From Telmatactis stephensoni (Eukaryota > Cnidaria > Anthozoa > Actiniaria > Isophelliidae): DNA of 64,000 nucleotides. The position numbers and the translations under genes are program-made. This document shows positions 1-11,800 of the stretch, in pieces; position 1 is the first letter of the stretch; every line of letters starts with the position of its first letter. The stretch is from positions 682,001 through 746,000 of the forward strand of contig JALIZF010001881.1 in the NCBI GenBank assembly GCA_029948255.1, read 5' to 3'. The notes beneath the pieces were generated by a model. The model made no database searches and was not told the DNA's origin. It saw nothing but the letters and a program-made list of their open reading frames with translations.

Positions 1-475
1 CCTCCCTCCCCCCAGGAAGTACTCAGGCACAAAATGACAGGAAGGTGCAAAACCTTTCTTTGGGAGGAAACATTTAAGGTAGAAAATTTCACCGGAAGAC
101 AATATTTACTTTGAAAAGAAGCCTTAACTTGCTGCCCAAATTTTTTATGTCGTCATTAATATATTTTTTCATTTTTTATGTTTCATTTTTTTATTTCATT
201 TTTTACATAGTTTATGTATTATGAGGGAAAATGGGATGCATTAATCTCTTGCCAACTGTTAGCTTCTGATCATCAATTTAATTTACACCTCCCAATCATC
301 CAGATACCTGAGTACTTGTCCCACTGGGTGTATGGTCACCTCCTGACATTTCACCAACAGTTTCAATATTATACAAATGTGAGTAGATTCATATGAGTGT
401 CAAACAGATCATGCTGTACTGTGACCTATCAGTGCCATGATATAAAAACATTCCGAATTCCTGCTGTAATTGTGG

Positions 476-649
476 CAGGGGCATATTCAGAATATTTCAA
501 AGGGGGGGTCACACTTTCCATTTTCCACCAAAGGGGGGTCACACTTCCAATTTCTCATCTTTCTCCAGTCAGATTCTTTTATTTCTATCATCTTTTTGTT
601 TTCAAAGGGGGGTCATGGGCACCCTGGGACCCCCCTGGATACGTCTCTG
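476..649. mobile_element. Short CAGGGGC...CTG element with 5-bp target duplication
   Basis: The ends are CAGGGGCATATTCAG and CTGGATACGTCTCTG. The direct repeat TGTGG (471-475 and 650-654) is the target duplication. The body contains G-rich GGGGGGTCACACTT repeats and matches the copy at 60134-60310. It is nested in an older hairpin element (about 383-703) whose right end, TCATATGAAAACAGCTC, belongs to the family at 47161. Confidence 0.8.
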
Positions 650-706
650 TGTGGGTACCATGCCAAGACCATGCTGTTTTCACAGTCATATGAAAACAGC
701 TCTAAC

Positions 707-925
707 AATAGTCCCCTTCACAGTTCCTTGCGCCATCTCGAAAGGTAGCCATGCCTTTGCATCTAAGCGAGACGAACGGTGAGCTTGCAATGATAGAGAC
801 CTGTGAATAATTGTCCTAGGTGTTAAAAAAGGTATCTATCATTGCACGCTCACCATTCGTCTTGCTTCGATGCAGAGGCACGGCTACCTTTCAAGATGGC
901 ACAGGGAACTTTGAAGGGGACTATT
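707..925. mobile_element. Hairpin (MITE-like) element beside splice donor of LPCAT3-like exon 5
   Basis: Inverted repeats of about 75 bp, starting AATAGTCCCCTTCA and ending TGAAGGGGACTATT, pair across a short AT-rich loop. The TA at each end may be the target duplication. No coding capacity. On the minus strand it begins one base after the donor hexamer of exon 5 (931-926). Confidence 0.8.
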
Positions 926-931
926 ACGTAC

Positions 932-3900
932 TTGTAAGCCTTAAACACAGCACACAATGAGGTGTGGTCCAGTTTATGTCGTATTCAGAAGTGGCACTAA
1001 CAATGTATCCACAGATAAGATATCCCTGTAGAAATAACAAAGATAATTGATATTTACAAATGAAAGGATAAGAGTTTTTATAAAGCCCATTTCAAACCTT
1101 TTATAAAAACTCTTACTAGCCTTTTATTTGTAAACATCAATTTTTAGCGTATTATGTCACATAATTAATATTAATAATAAAATTTATTCTCTATTATATA
1201 TAAAAACAAATCAATAAATACAATGGAGCTAAAATACAATTATAACAAAATAGAAATTGAAGAAAAAAGAAAATAATAACATGAGAATAATGAAATATAG
1301 AAATACAAAATTTAGAAAGTGTAACAACTTGTTCTATTACCTGGCTAGTTCCAAAGACATTTCCTGTAGCTTTTATGATGTTGTTGTTGTTTGTTTGTTT
1401 GTTTGTTTGTTTGTTTGTTCCTGTCTCTAAATTCTTTATTTACTTGTAACCCTAAAGCTCTTGCTACTTTGCACCTCGATCAATAATCATGATGAATTAA
1501 AATAAATAACAGAAAAAAAACAAGAAATGCCTTTGTAAACATGCCTCTGTTCAGTGAGTTTAAAAGTCCTTTTCTTACCATGTTCAACATGAATGCTGCT
1601 ACTACTGTGCCTATCTTTGGTCCAGCAATAACAAGTAGGAGATAGACAAGAATAATATTGATGAAGGAATGGATTACCCCCCAACCTATAAGGCATGACA
1701 ACAATAATTAAGGATATTTTCAATTAATTGGCTGTATTTCCAAATAGGAATACACAGAATAACATCCATTAATTGCTGCAGAGTGGTAATTTTCATTAAT
1801 TCCACAGTAAAAAAACTTCTTTTACTATGTTAAAGGTACAAGGAGCAATTTTCAATTTATTTGCTAGAATGTGTCGACTATCCATACCCCCACCATGGAG
1901 GGAATTGGAAATTCTGGATGGGAGGGGTGTCAGAAAAAGACAAAATTACAGAGTTTGTATGAAAATGGAAGTTCCAGAGGATTGGGGATTGGGGGGGGGG
2001 GGGGGGGGGTCCATTTACAATTTCCCTCCGAGGTGGGGGTTTGGATATTTTCTGCAACTACACAATAAGCAATTTGAAGTGACTATTCCAACATGTATTG
2101 CTATTCTGGAATATCAATCCAATGTAGACCCTAATAGAGGAGTTTTTGCAGTAGTAAAAGGACCCCACTGTGCCATGCCCATTTCAGTATCATAGTGTCT
2201 TAAACAACACTTGAAATTCCTTTAGTAACCAGCCTGTCCCATAACTGCTCTATCTGTTTTTAATTTACTTTCCTTTTGTCCTAGATTATGATTTAATGAT
2301 TATCAGACAATGGAAACTAAAATCAAACTGGTTTGAAAACCCAAATAATTTCAAACCACAACACAAGTTAATATTAGACTGTGCATCAACTGGAAAGATG
2401 TTTAGTTTCATTCAAGCAAAATGGACTCAGAAAGAATTCTGAAAATAGAACTAAGGAATTAAAGCAGTGTAACTATGGTGATTGACAGCAAAGGATAGCA
2501 TTTGTCCAAGGCTAAGTACAAGATGTGATAGACAAGAAATGCACTGAAACATTGTCAATACTTCTTTGTAAATTTATGTATCATAATGATTCAAAAATTA
2601 AGCACCCACGGTACTTACATGTATTTAATTTTCAAGGTTAGAGAAGGGGTGCTTATTCAAAATAAGGACTGCTTATAAGGAATGGGGCACTTATTTCATT
2701 GTTAGAAAATAGAGTGGGCATAGAGTGGGCATAGAGTGGAGGGGGGAATTTATTCGGAAGGAGGTGGTATTTCAAAAAATGCAGTAAAGAGGAGGTGAGC
2801 ATAGGAGGCACTTTTTGGAAGGAAGGTGCTTACATTTGAATCATTAACAACATTACATGTAGTATAATTGTATCATTTTCACCATGCCCTGGTAATGGTG
2901 CAAAGTCTAAAAAGCTTATAGATCTACATTGTAATGCAGTAAAAAAACTGTTCCTTACCATAGCAAAACATAATCATAGACATCCCAGCCATTGTAAAAT
3001 ATAAATGCTGAAAATAATATCAATGTGAATTTTAACATTTTAGACAGTTGAAAACCACCAAATATACAATTATGGCTTTTATATTCTGCTGCGGTGGCCT
3101 TTCAAAGATTCATAAAATTACAAGGAATTGTATGGTCTGGCTGGACACAGTGTCCACCAAACGTACATTTCTTTGTAATTTTTCACATATTTGAATGGAT
3201 ACCATCAACAAAATACAATGCAACTTCATAATGTTGTATATTTTGATGTGCTTTTTCATATTATGGGGTTTGTTTTTTAATCAAATTGAATATAGAAACT
3301 AGTACCCAGTCCCCTGCTCGTTTTGAAACTTCTAATTAAGCACCCCCTGTTAGGAAGGCACTTGTCTTTTCCCCAAGGATGGCTGCCTTAGGGGCCATTT
3401 ACATGATACCGGAATGAGTTTCGTTCCGGTATGAAATTCAGTTTCATACCACGTTAACATGCAAGAAAATCTAGCCTGTAAAGCAGGTATTTATGTCCTT
3501 TTCTGTCTTTTTTCCATGCTTCCCTCGTTCCTAAAGAGGTTTCATACTGATATGAGTGTCGTACCGTGTTTACATGATACTGGTACGAAATGTCGTTCCA
3601 GAATGAGTGTTTCATTCTGGAATGAAAACCCGAATGAACTCATTCTGCAATGACTCATTCTGGTACAAGATTCTGTGATGGTATCATGTAAACACATATA
3701 AAGAAATATATGGCAACCGGGATGAACTCGTTCTGGAACGAAACTCATTCCGGAATCATGTAAACGGCCCCTAATAGTAATAATGCACCATAGTAAACAT
3801 CTTACTTGAAGTATAGCATTCTTTCTGTACAGGAGTAGTCGATAAACAAAAGCAAAAGGGTAGGCTGCAAAAAAGGAAAACAGGTTTTTAATACAAGTTG

Positions 3901-4771
3901 CTTTATAAATTTTGGTATATAGAATGGCAATCAAAACAATAGACCATTATATCTAAAATCCTTGTATGTCATTAATATTAATGATTCGTTCATGTTCTAT
4001 TTGACACCTGATTAGGTTTATAACACTTTTTTGACGTACAAGTGTTCAGATACATGAACTTAAAAGAACAGAACTGTCTGATAAGCCTTCTTTTACTTTA
4101 AGTACAATTTGCATTGGATAAATTCCTCTCCAGTGGTCAAAATGATGCCATCATTCAACTCTTGAATTGTCTTTTATTTAACTACGCAATATAAATAATT
4201 CGTTTTCTAGTCCAAGGATATGACAAGGGCAGAAAAAAACATCAAGTTTTGTGTTGAAAGAGATTCCCTAGTCTAGCAAAAAGTTTGAAGACACTTTTGG
4301 TAGGGACGCCATCGCTGTTCACTGAAATAATATTCAAAATCCAACCATTGGTTGAAGTTGATCATACGCCGGAAGAGTGAACAAATAAATCAAACTACCC
4401 CGGCCCTAGCTAGTCTTTGATCTTAGTAGAAACGAAATTATGCACTGATTTATAGCTCTAGTCAAAAGCTCTATAAAGACTATCGGGTTTTACTTGATAT
4501 TAAAAGAGTACTCTGTAACCTCAAGCATCTTCAGGATAATATTGTCAGCCATTGTTGAATCAAATAAACAGTAAGCTTAATCTTTTGAAAATACCCGTAG
4601 TCCCTGTTACATAATAACACACACAAAAAACATAAAATTGCAAGAAATACAATTCACTCGAGTATTACCTGACAGAAGTCCAATTACCAGACGTAATGCA
4701 GCGTCGGAAAGGCCGGTTTTCGCGACCAAAAAGCTGATGTCTCCAAATCCTTGTGTCTTGTACTCCGCCAT
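932..4771 (-). CDS. LPCAT3-like MBOAT acyltransferase, 5' half (exons 1-5), cut by window edge
   Basis: Five minus-strand exons join in frame: 4771-4669 (103 nt), 3864-3806 (59), 3007-2959 (49), 1685-1579 (107), 1025-932 (94), all with AG acceptors and GT donors. The start ATG lies in an AAGATGGCGGA context. The protein begins MAEYKTQGF and continues through hydrophobic segments, with AYPFAFVYR in exon 2, AGPKIGTVVAAFMLNM in exon 4 and WTTPHCVLCLRL in exon 5. These align with the N-terminal membrane segments of lysophosphatidylcholine acyltransferase 3 (MBOAT5), an ER enzyme that adds acyl groups, preferably polyunsaturated, to lysophospholipids. Exons 2-5 have exactly the same lengths as those of the complete paralogue starting at 33985. 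The catalytic region is not in the window, so activity cannot be judged. I found no exon 6 between 1 and 930; it probably lies further left. Confidence 0.85.
1868..2068. repeat. G-tract repeat family, copy 1 (intron 3 of first LPCAT3-like gene)
   Basis: Ends resemble TATCCATACCCC and GGGTTTGGATATTTTCTGCAAC around a long G run. The same family occurs inverted at 37867-38088. Relative to gene direction both copies have the same orientation, but they sit in different introns. Non-coding. Confidence 0.65.
3390..3772. mobile_element. Hairpin element, TIR GGGGCCATTTACATGAT
   Basis: Inverted ends AGGGGCCATTTACATGAT and ATCATGTAAACGGCCCCT are followed inward by matching CGGAATGAGTTTCGTTCC-type sequence. 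The interior repeats GGAATGA and its complement many times. It lies in intron 2 of the first LPCAT3-like gene, 34 bp from the exon 2 donor. Flanking TA is the likely duplication. Confidence 0.78.
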
Positions 4772-5985
4772 CTTTGTACCGGTCTGAGACACAGGAAACC
4801 CAGACTAGGCCTAGGGAGCTTTTCGCATACGAAATACGCATACGCACAAGACTCGGGAAAATTTTACTTTTTTCTGCTTTGCGCTTGATTAAGAATCTTT
4901 TTTTTTGTTTGTTTGTTTGAAACACTTTAAAAGAGTTTCGTTTAAAATGCGTAAAAAGGCGTTTAAAAAAGAAGAGAAAAAGTGTTTAAAAATAATACAG
5001 TAAAACTAATCGACCGTTACATTTGAAGCCAGTTTCGATGCCGATTTCAAGATGCGCACGCAATCTTGTGTTAAATAAAGGAGTTTCTCAGAAATCGTTC
5101 AAAAAAGAGATATCGAAGGCATACTTTCAAAAAGGATGGCACTTCAGGAGCTTTGACATTGACATTAACATTTATTATCATTTATAAAATATTTGAGATA
5201 TAACGCGCGCGCTGATTGGCTGGCTACCATATTTATATCAGAGGACAAAAACGTCGAAAATATTTTATAAAAGCGATATAAAACGATCGCTTATGTCTCT
5301 GCACTGTGATATGAATACTCTGGAAGATGTAGAGCACTCGAAAAGCAAGAGAAACACTCGGCTACGCCTCGTGTTCCTGAGCTTGCTATTCCCTTGTTCT
5401 ACATCTCCCATTTTGTTTATATCACAGCACAAAAAAACATGCGCGCTCGTTTTATATTCTTTAACAAGAGAGCTCTCTTAAGCTTGTTATCACACCGATT
5501 CACAAAATACAACACTCCACTGGCCTGCAAATAGTTAATAGCTAGTCTAGGCAGGTCAGTGGATAACAAAGTGAACATACAGTGAGTAGATTTTTGAAGA
5601 AGCAAAAATTTTAAAGAAGATATAAGTTGAGTTTAAAGTTGGAAAAATATACAATATACTGTATATTAATAAATTATAATAAAGGCGAGGAGCAAAATTC
5701 ACTCGGCTAGTCAAAGAATGAATATGCACTGTATAATCTTGAAGTTCAGAAGGACATGGCTTTAATGCTTTCTAATTAATTAATTCATTCATTCATTCAT
5801 TCAAATACTTGGGGATCGCCGGATTTCAAACTGTCTGTCTAAACACTATTGAGATACTGGATTACTAGTGCACCGGGAGGTAATGATACTAGCTGGAATT
5901 ATTTATAGGGTTTGCTAAAGGAAAGGTTGCAACCATATGCTAGTATTCAAACCGGAATTGTGGCAAGCTAGTTTGGTTTGACCAG
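4772..5985. other. Intergenic: upstream of LPCAT3-like gene, no gene seen
   Basis: AT-rich DNA. It contains a TTTG run (4895-4920), a GCGCGC/ATTGG-rich segment near 5200-5460 that looks like a dispersed repeat, and an ATTC run at 5785-5803. No frame resembles a known protein. Confidence 0.5.
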
Positions 5986-6943
5986 ACGTTCTTTATTTCA
6001 TTTCTGTTCAGCCACCTTTGGAACTGATCCGTATCCGTATCCGGCCCCGGCCTCGGATCGACCCGCCTGGAATCCAGAGGCGTTTTTATTTTCGAGGCTA
6101 GAAACTAATAAAAGGTGAAAAAGAACGACGCACTAGTTTTTGAATAAGATACAGGACAAGAAATATGAAAGAAAAATATTATTAAGATTAACTGTTTACA
6201 GTCATTTGCAAGAAAGTTTAAATACTGCAACTAGCTTCTAAAGCAAAACAGTCCCATAATTCAACGCGATTCGACTGACTTGGTTGCCTCCCCTGTACTC
6301 GTCTTGGAACCACAACAAAAGACTGATGAAAATGGAGTCCCTGCCAGTTGATCGAAGAAGTCCAGTGCCTATTAGAATATTTTCATACATTTTGTAAGTC
6401 TTGCATCCAGAGACACAATCAGCTTACAGAACAAGTCTACAGCTTCAAGCTAAGTGTCCTCAAATATGTTCCTCTAAAACATAATGCTACAAGACTTGGA
6501 GGTACAGCCAAGTCGTCCACTTCACTCCTGCAGAATGTTGCAAGTCCTAGAGTTTGTGGAAAGCGACAAGTCTTGCTCTGTTTCTGAGACTCATTGACCA
6601 GCATTATGGTACTGTTTTGAATGTGATCGCTCATTGTGTGACGAATGTCTAAAGTATCATGCAGAATTTTATACTATAAAGACCATAGGGTCTGTTTGGA
6701 CATTGAGTTCATGCTTCAAAAAGAAAATCATTGCAAGACTCACATAAATCACACTTTAGAGTTCTTCTGTCAAAACTGTGAAGTCTTAATCTGCTCGATT
6801 TGCTTAAGGGACGACCACATGAATCACAAGACATTGACCTTACAGGAGGTCATCACCATTGAGAAGGATTTACTCTCATCAAGTTTGGAGAAACTTGAGA
6901 GGCTGCAGTACTATGAGATGGAAAAGAAAAACCAAGAAGAAAT

Positions 6944-7300
6944 AGGCTATATGCACTAAGAGGTCATGTGACCCTATCTCCCCTAAATCAAGCAGCACCA
7001 TCAAAATGAACTCCAAAAATAGAAAGCGCACCTCGATATTAGTAAAAGTACCAAGTTTCAGTTCATAAGGTGTAATGGTGTAATGGCAAGCTCATGCCAT
7101 CCAATGCGTTTTTTCGAATGAATCTTAAGAAAATATCCAATCTTAAATTTGCTGTTGTTTTTTCTCTTATTCATCTTATAAAATGAAACTTTGCCCTTTT
7201 ACTAATATCGAAGTGCTCTTCCAATTTCTGGCCTTCATTTTGATGGTACTGCTCTATTTGGGGGAGATAGGGTCACGTGACCTGTTAGTGCATATGGCCT
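6944..7300. mobile_element. Hairpin element inside TRIM-NHL pseudogene
   Basis: Inverted ends AGGCTATATGCACTAA and TTAGTGCATATGGCCT, then AGGTCATGTGACCCTATCTC against GGAGATAGGGTCACGTGACC. Comparison with the intact gene gives the empty site GAAATTGCAG exactly, so target duplication is at most 2 bp (AT). Confidence 0.88.
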
Positions 7301-7574
7301 ATTGCAGTAAAAATAAAAAGGGATGGAGAGAAAGCTCAAAAACAAAATAGAAAAACTAACAAAAATGTTGGTGAAATATTTGCTCAATCAAGAGCAACAG
7401 CTCCTGAATCAAACTGAAAGTAGCCTATCAACAGCTGATGGGAATTTACATATCATATGTCACATCCCAGCTGCACAGGAATACACAAAGAAAATCCTCC
7501 ACAATGGAATAGTGAGTGATATGAACATTGCAAAAACCCTCACATTTTTTCCCTATAAATCAGATAATAATTAT

Positions 7575-7649
7575 CTCCAGTCTTTGTTGGGGTAAAAAAC
7601 GATACCTGAATTATTCAGGTATAGTCTTTTACCCCAACAAACACTGGAG
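7575..7649. repeat. Fold-back duplication 1 in TRIM-NHL pseudogene
   Basis: A 23-bp pseudogene segment (7627-7649) is preceded by its own reverse complement (7575-7597), with an ATACCTGAAT palindrome between. The intact gene has only the sense copy. Confidence 0.85.
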
Positions 7650-7880
7650 TCAGCATTAGTCAGTGGTAAACTTGGAAATATAAAATTTACCCACAAGCCA
7701 CCTTCACATTTGAGTGAAATTCAAGTTGACTCTAATCTCCAGGCTGCGAGAGAAGCAAAGTTGTCCATCGTGACGAAGCATTTGACAGGAGAAATAAATT
7801 ATGGTAACTCTGACTCTGACACACAAATCAGCCCTGTCAGTGATATGAAAGTGGAAGAAAAAATCAAATGGTCAAATAGT

Positions 7881-7956
7881 GATGGACCAGGTAATCGAGG
7901 GGTGAATTCAACTTCTATTTTGAAGTTGAATTCACCCCTTGTTTACCTGGTCCATC
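7881..7956. repeat. Fold-back duplication 2 in TRIM-NHL pseudogene
   Basis: Arms of 35 bp (7881-7915 and 7922-7956) are near-perfect reverse complements with a 6-bp loop. The intact gene has only one copy, so this is a local inverted duplication. Confidence 0.85.
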
Positions 7957-8479
7957 AACAGCAGAAGTTCAACTGAGTGGGATTCCTGTGTCTAATAGTC
8001 CCCTAACCTTGAAAGGGGATATCAAGCCTCCACACATAGAAGAGATAGATGAGGATTCAGTGTTGGAAAAAGCATTGAATACTGGATCTAGAAATTTTAG
8101 AGGTATTGCCGTAAACAAGAACAACAGTAGGATTGCTGTTGCAGATATTTCTTCACACTGTGTTAGAGTATTCACTATTGATGGAGAGTTGTTGCTGAAG
8201 TATGGTAGTCAAGACCCTAGACAGGGAGAGTTGTCAGGTCCTTGGGGATTAGCATTTCTCAATGATATAGATTTAGTCATAGTTGACTGTGGTAATCGTA
8301 GAATATGTATATTAGTAAACACTACAACACAAAAACTGGTGAGAACCTTTGGTCGTCCTGGTAATGGCAATAGTGAGTTTTTTTTAGGCCACATGGAGTA
8401 CATGTTGATGATGACTGTAACATCATTGTGAGTGATACTGGTAATCATTGTATTCAATTGTTTACCTAGGACAATGATT

Positions 8480-10095
8480 ATCAATATCAATATTAGTGCA
8501 TAAGATAGTGCATGAGTCAATGTGAACAGATCTTTTTTATTTGGCGTCTTATATATCCTGTATACATTGACGTAATCCAAATAAAATACAATAGTTTTTT
8601 TTTACATATTACACATATAATAAAAATAAAGGATTCAATTGTGATCATTAATGTGATTGCTAATAATTCTATTCGAGGTTCTTTTAGTAAAACAGTCATA
8701 GACGTACTTTGCTACTGCTACTTGTAGGTTTGACGGAGGATCCATCAGTAGCAGAAACAAATTATTACAAATCCTCACCTTGTCCCGGGTTGGGGGGGGG
8801 GGGGGGGGGGTTGGGGGTTCACATTGACTCATGCATAAAGAGAGTCGTATATAATTTTGAAAGGATAATTTCTAGGTATTCGTACTTCTGCACTCGACTG
8901 TAATGCTCCGAAAAACTCTTTGGGGAGACTATTCAAAGTCCATTTGAATTGGTAATATGGTCCCTGGGGATTGCATATAAAGGAGAACAATTCTTGCAAT
9001 TAATGCAGTTCATTCGAGTTGCGACGAAGAACGGTTTGCGACCCACCCACCCACCCACTTTAGCGAGTAAGTCGGGTTCAAAGTTGCCAAATAATCTTTG
9101 TTGGCACTTCGCCTGGCTTTGGTTGGTCCCAGGCCAGAGCGATTCCCCATACCTCATTATCATACTCATGAATAACAATACACAGGGAAGAATATTACAC
9201 TATCCATTGGTCCAAGACAATAGAAGTTGGAGGAGACATGCGCAGATGTTATCACTTGCTGCTGTGACAAAAAGTTCCGAGTAAATGAGATGTTGGTAAC
9301 GGTAAAGGCTATTTCGCGAGCTTCAAAACGACATTTCGCGTCAAAAGGGCCCATTATTGGATTTTAGGTTTTAGGGCTAGGTTGGTGGTAGACCCTTAAC
9401 CATTCCCTAGCCCTAAACCTAACCCTGATATAGCCCTAGTAACAGGGTCTTTTTGACTCGAAATGTCATTCTGAAGCTCGCGAAATAGCCTCTACCGTTC
9501 GTAATATAGCGAGCTAGGTGGTAGTATTGATAGGGTGATCGTAACGTGGGCTTCAACGGTATATGGCAAGATTAACATGATCACAATTCGTTAGAGGGAC
9601 TACCAGATGTCAAGTACCTCGGAAACCATTCTTGCTCACATTTTAATTTAAATTTACTGCCATCTACTGAAGGAAATAGGCTCCTTTGTCTACCTAAGGC
9701 TAGGGAAGTTGGGTTTAAAGTACGCCACGTTGACGTCATAGTTTTCTTGTTAAACCGTTGGCCATATAGAACCAAGGCGCGTTTTTTGTCTCATGATTTT
9801 AATGGCGATTCTAAATTGTAGATTCTGCAGCGATTGGTCGCAACCAATTCGCCGCAATTTCGAACAAGCTTAAAAGTTCTCATAATTGATAGTCTAATGT
9901 AGATATATATCTTTTGATATTGGTTTGATAGATCTAAGCTAGATTAAAAATTTCATATATCGTACAAGTATTTTCTTCATTTTCTTCCACTGTTAGTGCA
10001 GTGGCGTAGCTACCATTTTGGACATACCCACGTGCGTACCTCGAAAGCTTGCGTGTGATTCGTTAATGATCGAACCCGTGTTTTTTGCTATTTTA
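8480..10095. other. Non-coding interval with hairpin at 9297-9500
   Basis: No convincing gene. It contains a G run with TTGGGGGTT near 8790-8820 and an inverted repeat at about 9297-9500, whose arms read GTAACGGTAAAGGCTATTTCG and CGAAATAGCCTCTACCGTTC. The centre has CCCTAAACC-like sequence, which is not a telomere array. Confidence 0.55.
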
Positions 10096-10097
10096 AG

Positions 10098-10414
10098 GGT
10101 GGCAAGGGATATGGCGTAAACGGTTCACCGCTCGCCTTTCACCGCTGTGGTCCGGGTTCGATTCCCGGCTCGGGCCATACGTGAATTGAGTTTGTTTGAT
10201 GTGTTGTTCTCTACCATGCCACGAGGGTCTTTTTTCCAGGTTAATTCTCCAGTTTTTCCTCCCTCAGCAAAAATCAATATGTGAGTTGAGTGATGTATGT
10301 AGAGTATATCGAATTTAATGGTAGTGAGTGTGGCAGAGTGATTGACACTGCATGAAAAGCCCCTTCAGGGGAGTGTCAATTAAAATATTCGTTCGTTCGT
10401 TCGTTCGTTCGTTC
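10098..10414 (+). mobile_element. tRNA-derived SINE, copy 1
   Basis: A tRNA-like head carries a perfect pol III B box (GGTTCGATTCC near 10154) and a degenerate A box. A body follows with TTTTTCCTCCCTCAG and a GTTC-repeat tail (10390-10414). Related copies lie at 18325-18606 (minus) and 26938-27190 (plus). It is not a functional tRNA: the acceptor stem is absent and the head continues into the SINE body. Confidence 0.82.
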
Positions 10415-11019
10415 AAGTACTCATATACTGTATTATTTGAAATGTTTCACCAAACAGGTTGACTAGTGCTTGATACAACACAAGTTTTAAGAAATGTATA
10501 AATACATTTTATTCAAATTTATTGCCTAGTCAAACAATCACAGTCTTTAATTTAGATTATAAAACTAACTGATTAAAGTTTGTTTATGAAAATATGACCT
10601 CGCACCCTGTGGCGGACAAAGAATACTCTTGCGGTATTATTGCAGAGAATCTGACAAAGAATACATGTATAATGTTGTTTTGGTTGATGTGCATATTAAA
10701 CATCTGTCGATTTATAGCTGAACTAGCTAGTGAGAGTAATCTAGGTCTGTGTAAATAAAGCAAAGTTTCGATTCACCAGAAATTTTAGCGATATGATGTG
10801 GCTGTCTATGAGATTTTACCTCTTTGAAGAACGTTCGAATACAACTTATCGTCTTGTCCTGAACTTAGCTTTGATCGATGAAAAGCTCGTAAAAGAACAT
10901 TGTCTTCCCCTAGAAATATCACTTAAGGTAATTCCGTAGCAATATAAAACCGAACATAGATTTTTAATGACATTTCGCACAGTTACTAACTAAGCTTTAC
11001 TAAGCTTTCTTATTTTTCT

Positions 11020-11800
11020 GTTCAGCCACCTTTGGAAATAGTCACTGTTACACCTGGCACACGTACATCTGGAATCCAGAGGCGTTTTTATTTTCGAGGC
11101 TAGAAACTAATACTGCCAAGTGAAAAAGAAAGACGCACTTGTTTTTGAATAAGATACAGAACAAGAAATATGAAAGAAAAATATTATTAAGATTAACTGT
11201 TTACAGTCATTTTAGTGCAGGAATATCAGGATATTTTAGGGGCTTGATTGAGATATTCCTATGTATTTGTACTGGCAGTATCCATCAACATAAAACTGCA
11301 AGTATCAAGGTTTAGGTGTGGCAGTACAGTCAAACGAAAGGGCATACAACACTCAGACCAAATAGGACGGGTTGATGGTGACAGTGTGAAAGAAAACAGT
11401 TATTTTCGTTAATTTTAAATTTAATTAAATTCATTAACATAAAACTGCAAGTATGGGAAATAGGGTGGGGCACTATAGCTAGTTAAGCTAGTTAGGTGAC
11501 TATGACTGTGTTGTCAGTTGATTGTAATTATCGTATTGGTCTATTATTTAGTCTCCTTAGCCTTAAAACAAGGTTTGATATTTTAGGAACTTGAGATATT
11601 CCTACATATTTGTACTGGCAGTATCAAGTTTTGGGTGTGGCAGTACATGTCAAACGAAAGGGCATACAACATCGGACCAAATAGGACAGGTTGATGGTGA
11701 TAGTGAGCCGAAGAAAACCGTGTCATTTTCATTAATTTTAAATTTGATTAAATCCATTAACATAAAACTGGAAGTATGGAAAACAGGGTGGGCACTATAG
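11020..11800. repeat. Shared TRIM upstream segment, then ~220-bp repeated unit
   Basis: 11020-11215 matches the segment upstream of the TRIM pseudogene (about 6000-6200). It is followed by two diverged direct copies (11228-11480 and 11577-11800) marked by TTGTACTGGCAGTATC, GTCAAACGAAAGGGCATACA and TAACATAAAACTG. A third fragment lies near 11940. Confidence 0.7.

Larger units (their letters stand above)
6332..8475 (+). pseudogene. TRIM-NHL pseudogene (tandem copy of the gene at 15577)
   Basis: The stretch aligns collinearly with the TRIM-NHL gene at 15577-17756, including the B-box (CKTHINHTLEFFCQNC), the linker and the NHL start (NSRIAVADISSHCVRV), but the reading frame is broken many times. 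The RING loses its CNDQMTEPKLLEC segment, stops and frameshifts follow, a 357-bp hairpin element interrupts the coiled-coil region at 6944-7300, and inverted duplications sit at 7575-7649 and 7881-7956. Homology fades after the second NHL repeat. The segment upstream (about 6010-6330) also matches 11020-11215 and 12095-12140, so the duplication included 5' flanking DNA. It cannot encode a working protein. Confidence 0.92.

Noticed and set aside
9400..9430. CCCTAAACC words like telomere repeats
   Set aside because: Only a few irregular units within an inverted repeat.
10098..10190. Possible tRNA gene
   Set aside because: The B box is good, but the acceptor and anticodon arms do not pair and SINE body sequence follows.
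11228..11800. Possible CRISPR-like spaced repeat
   Set aside because: Only two long diverged copies in eukaryotic DNA; no short regular repeats with unique spacers.
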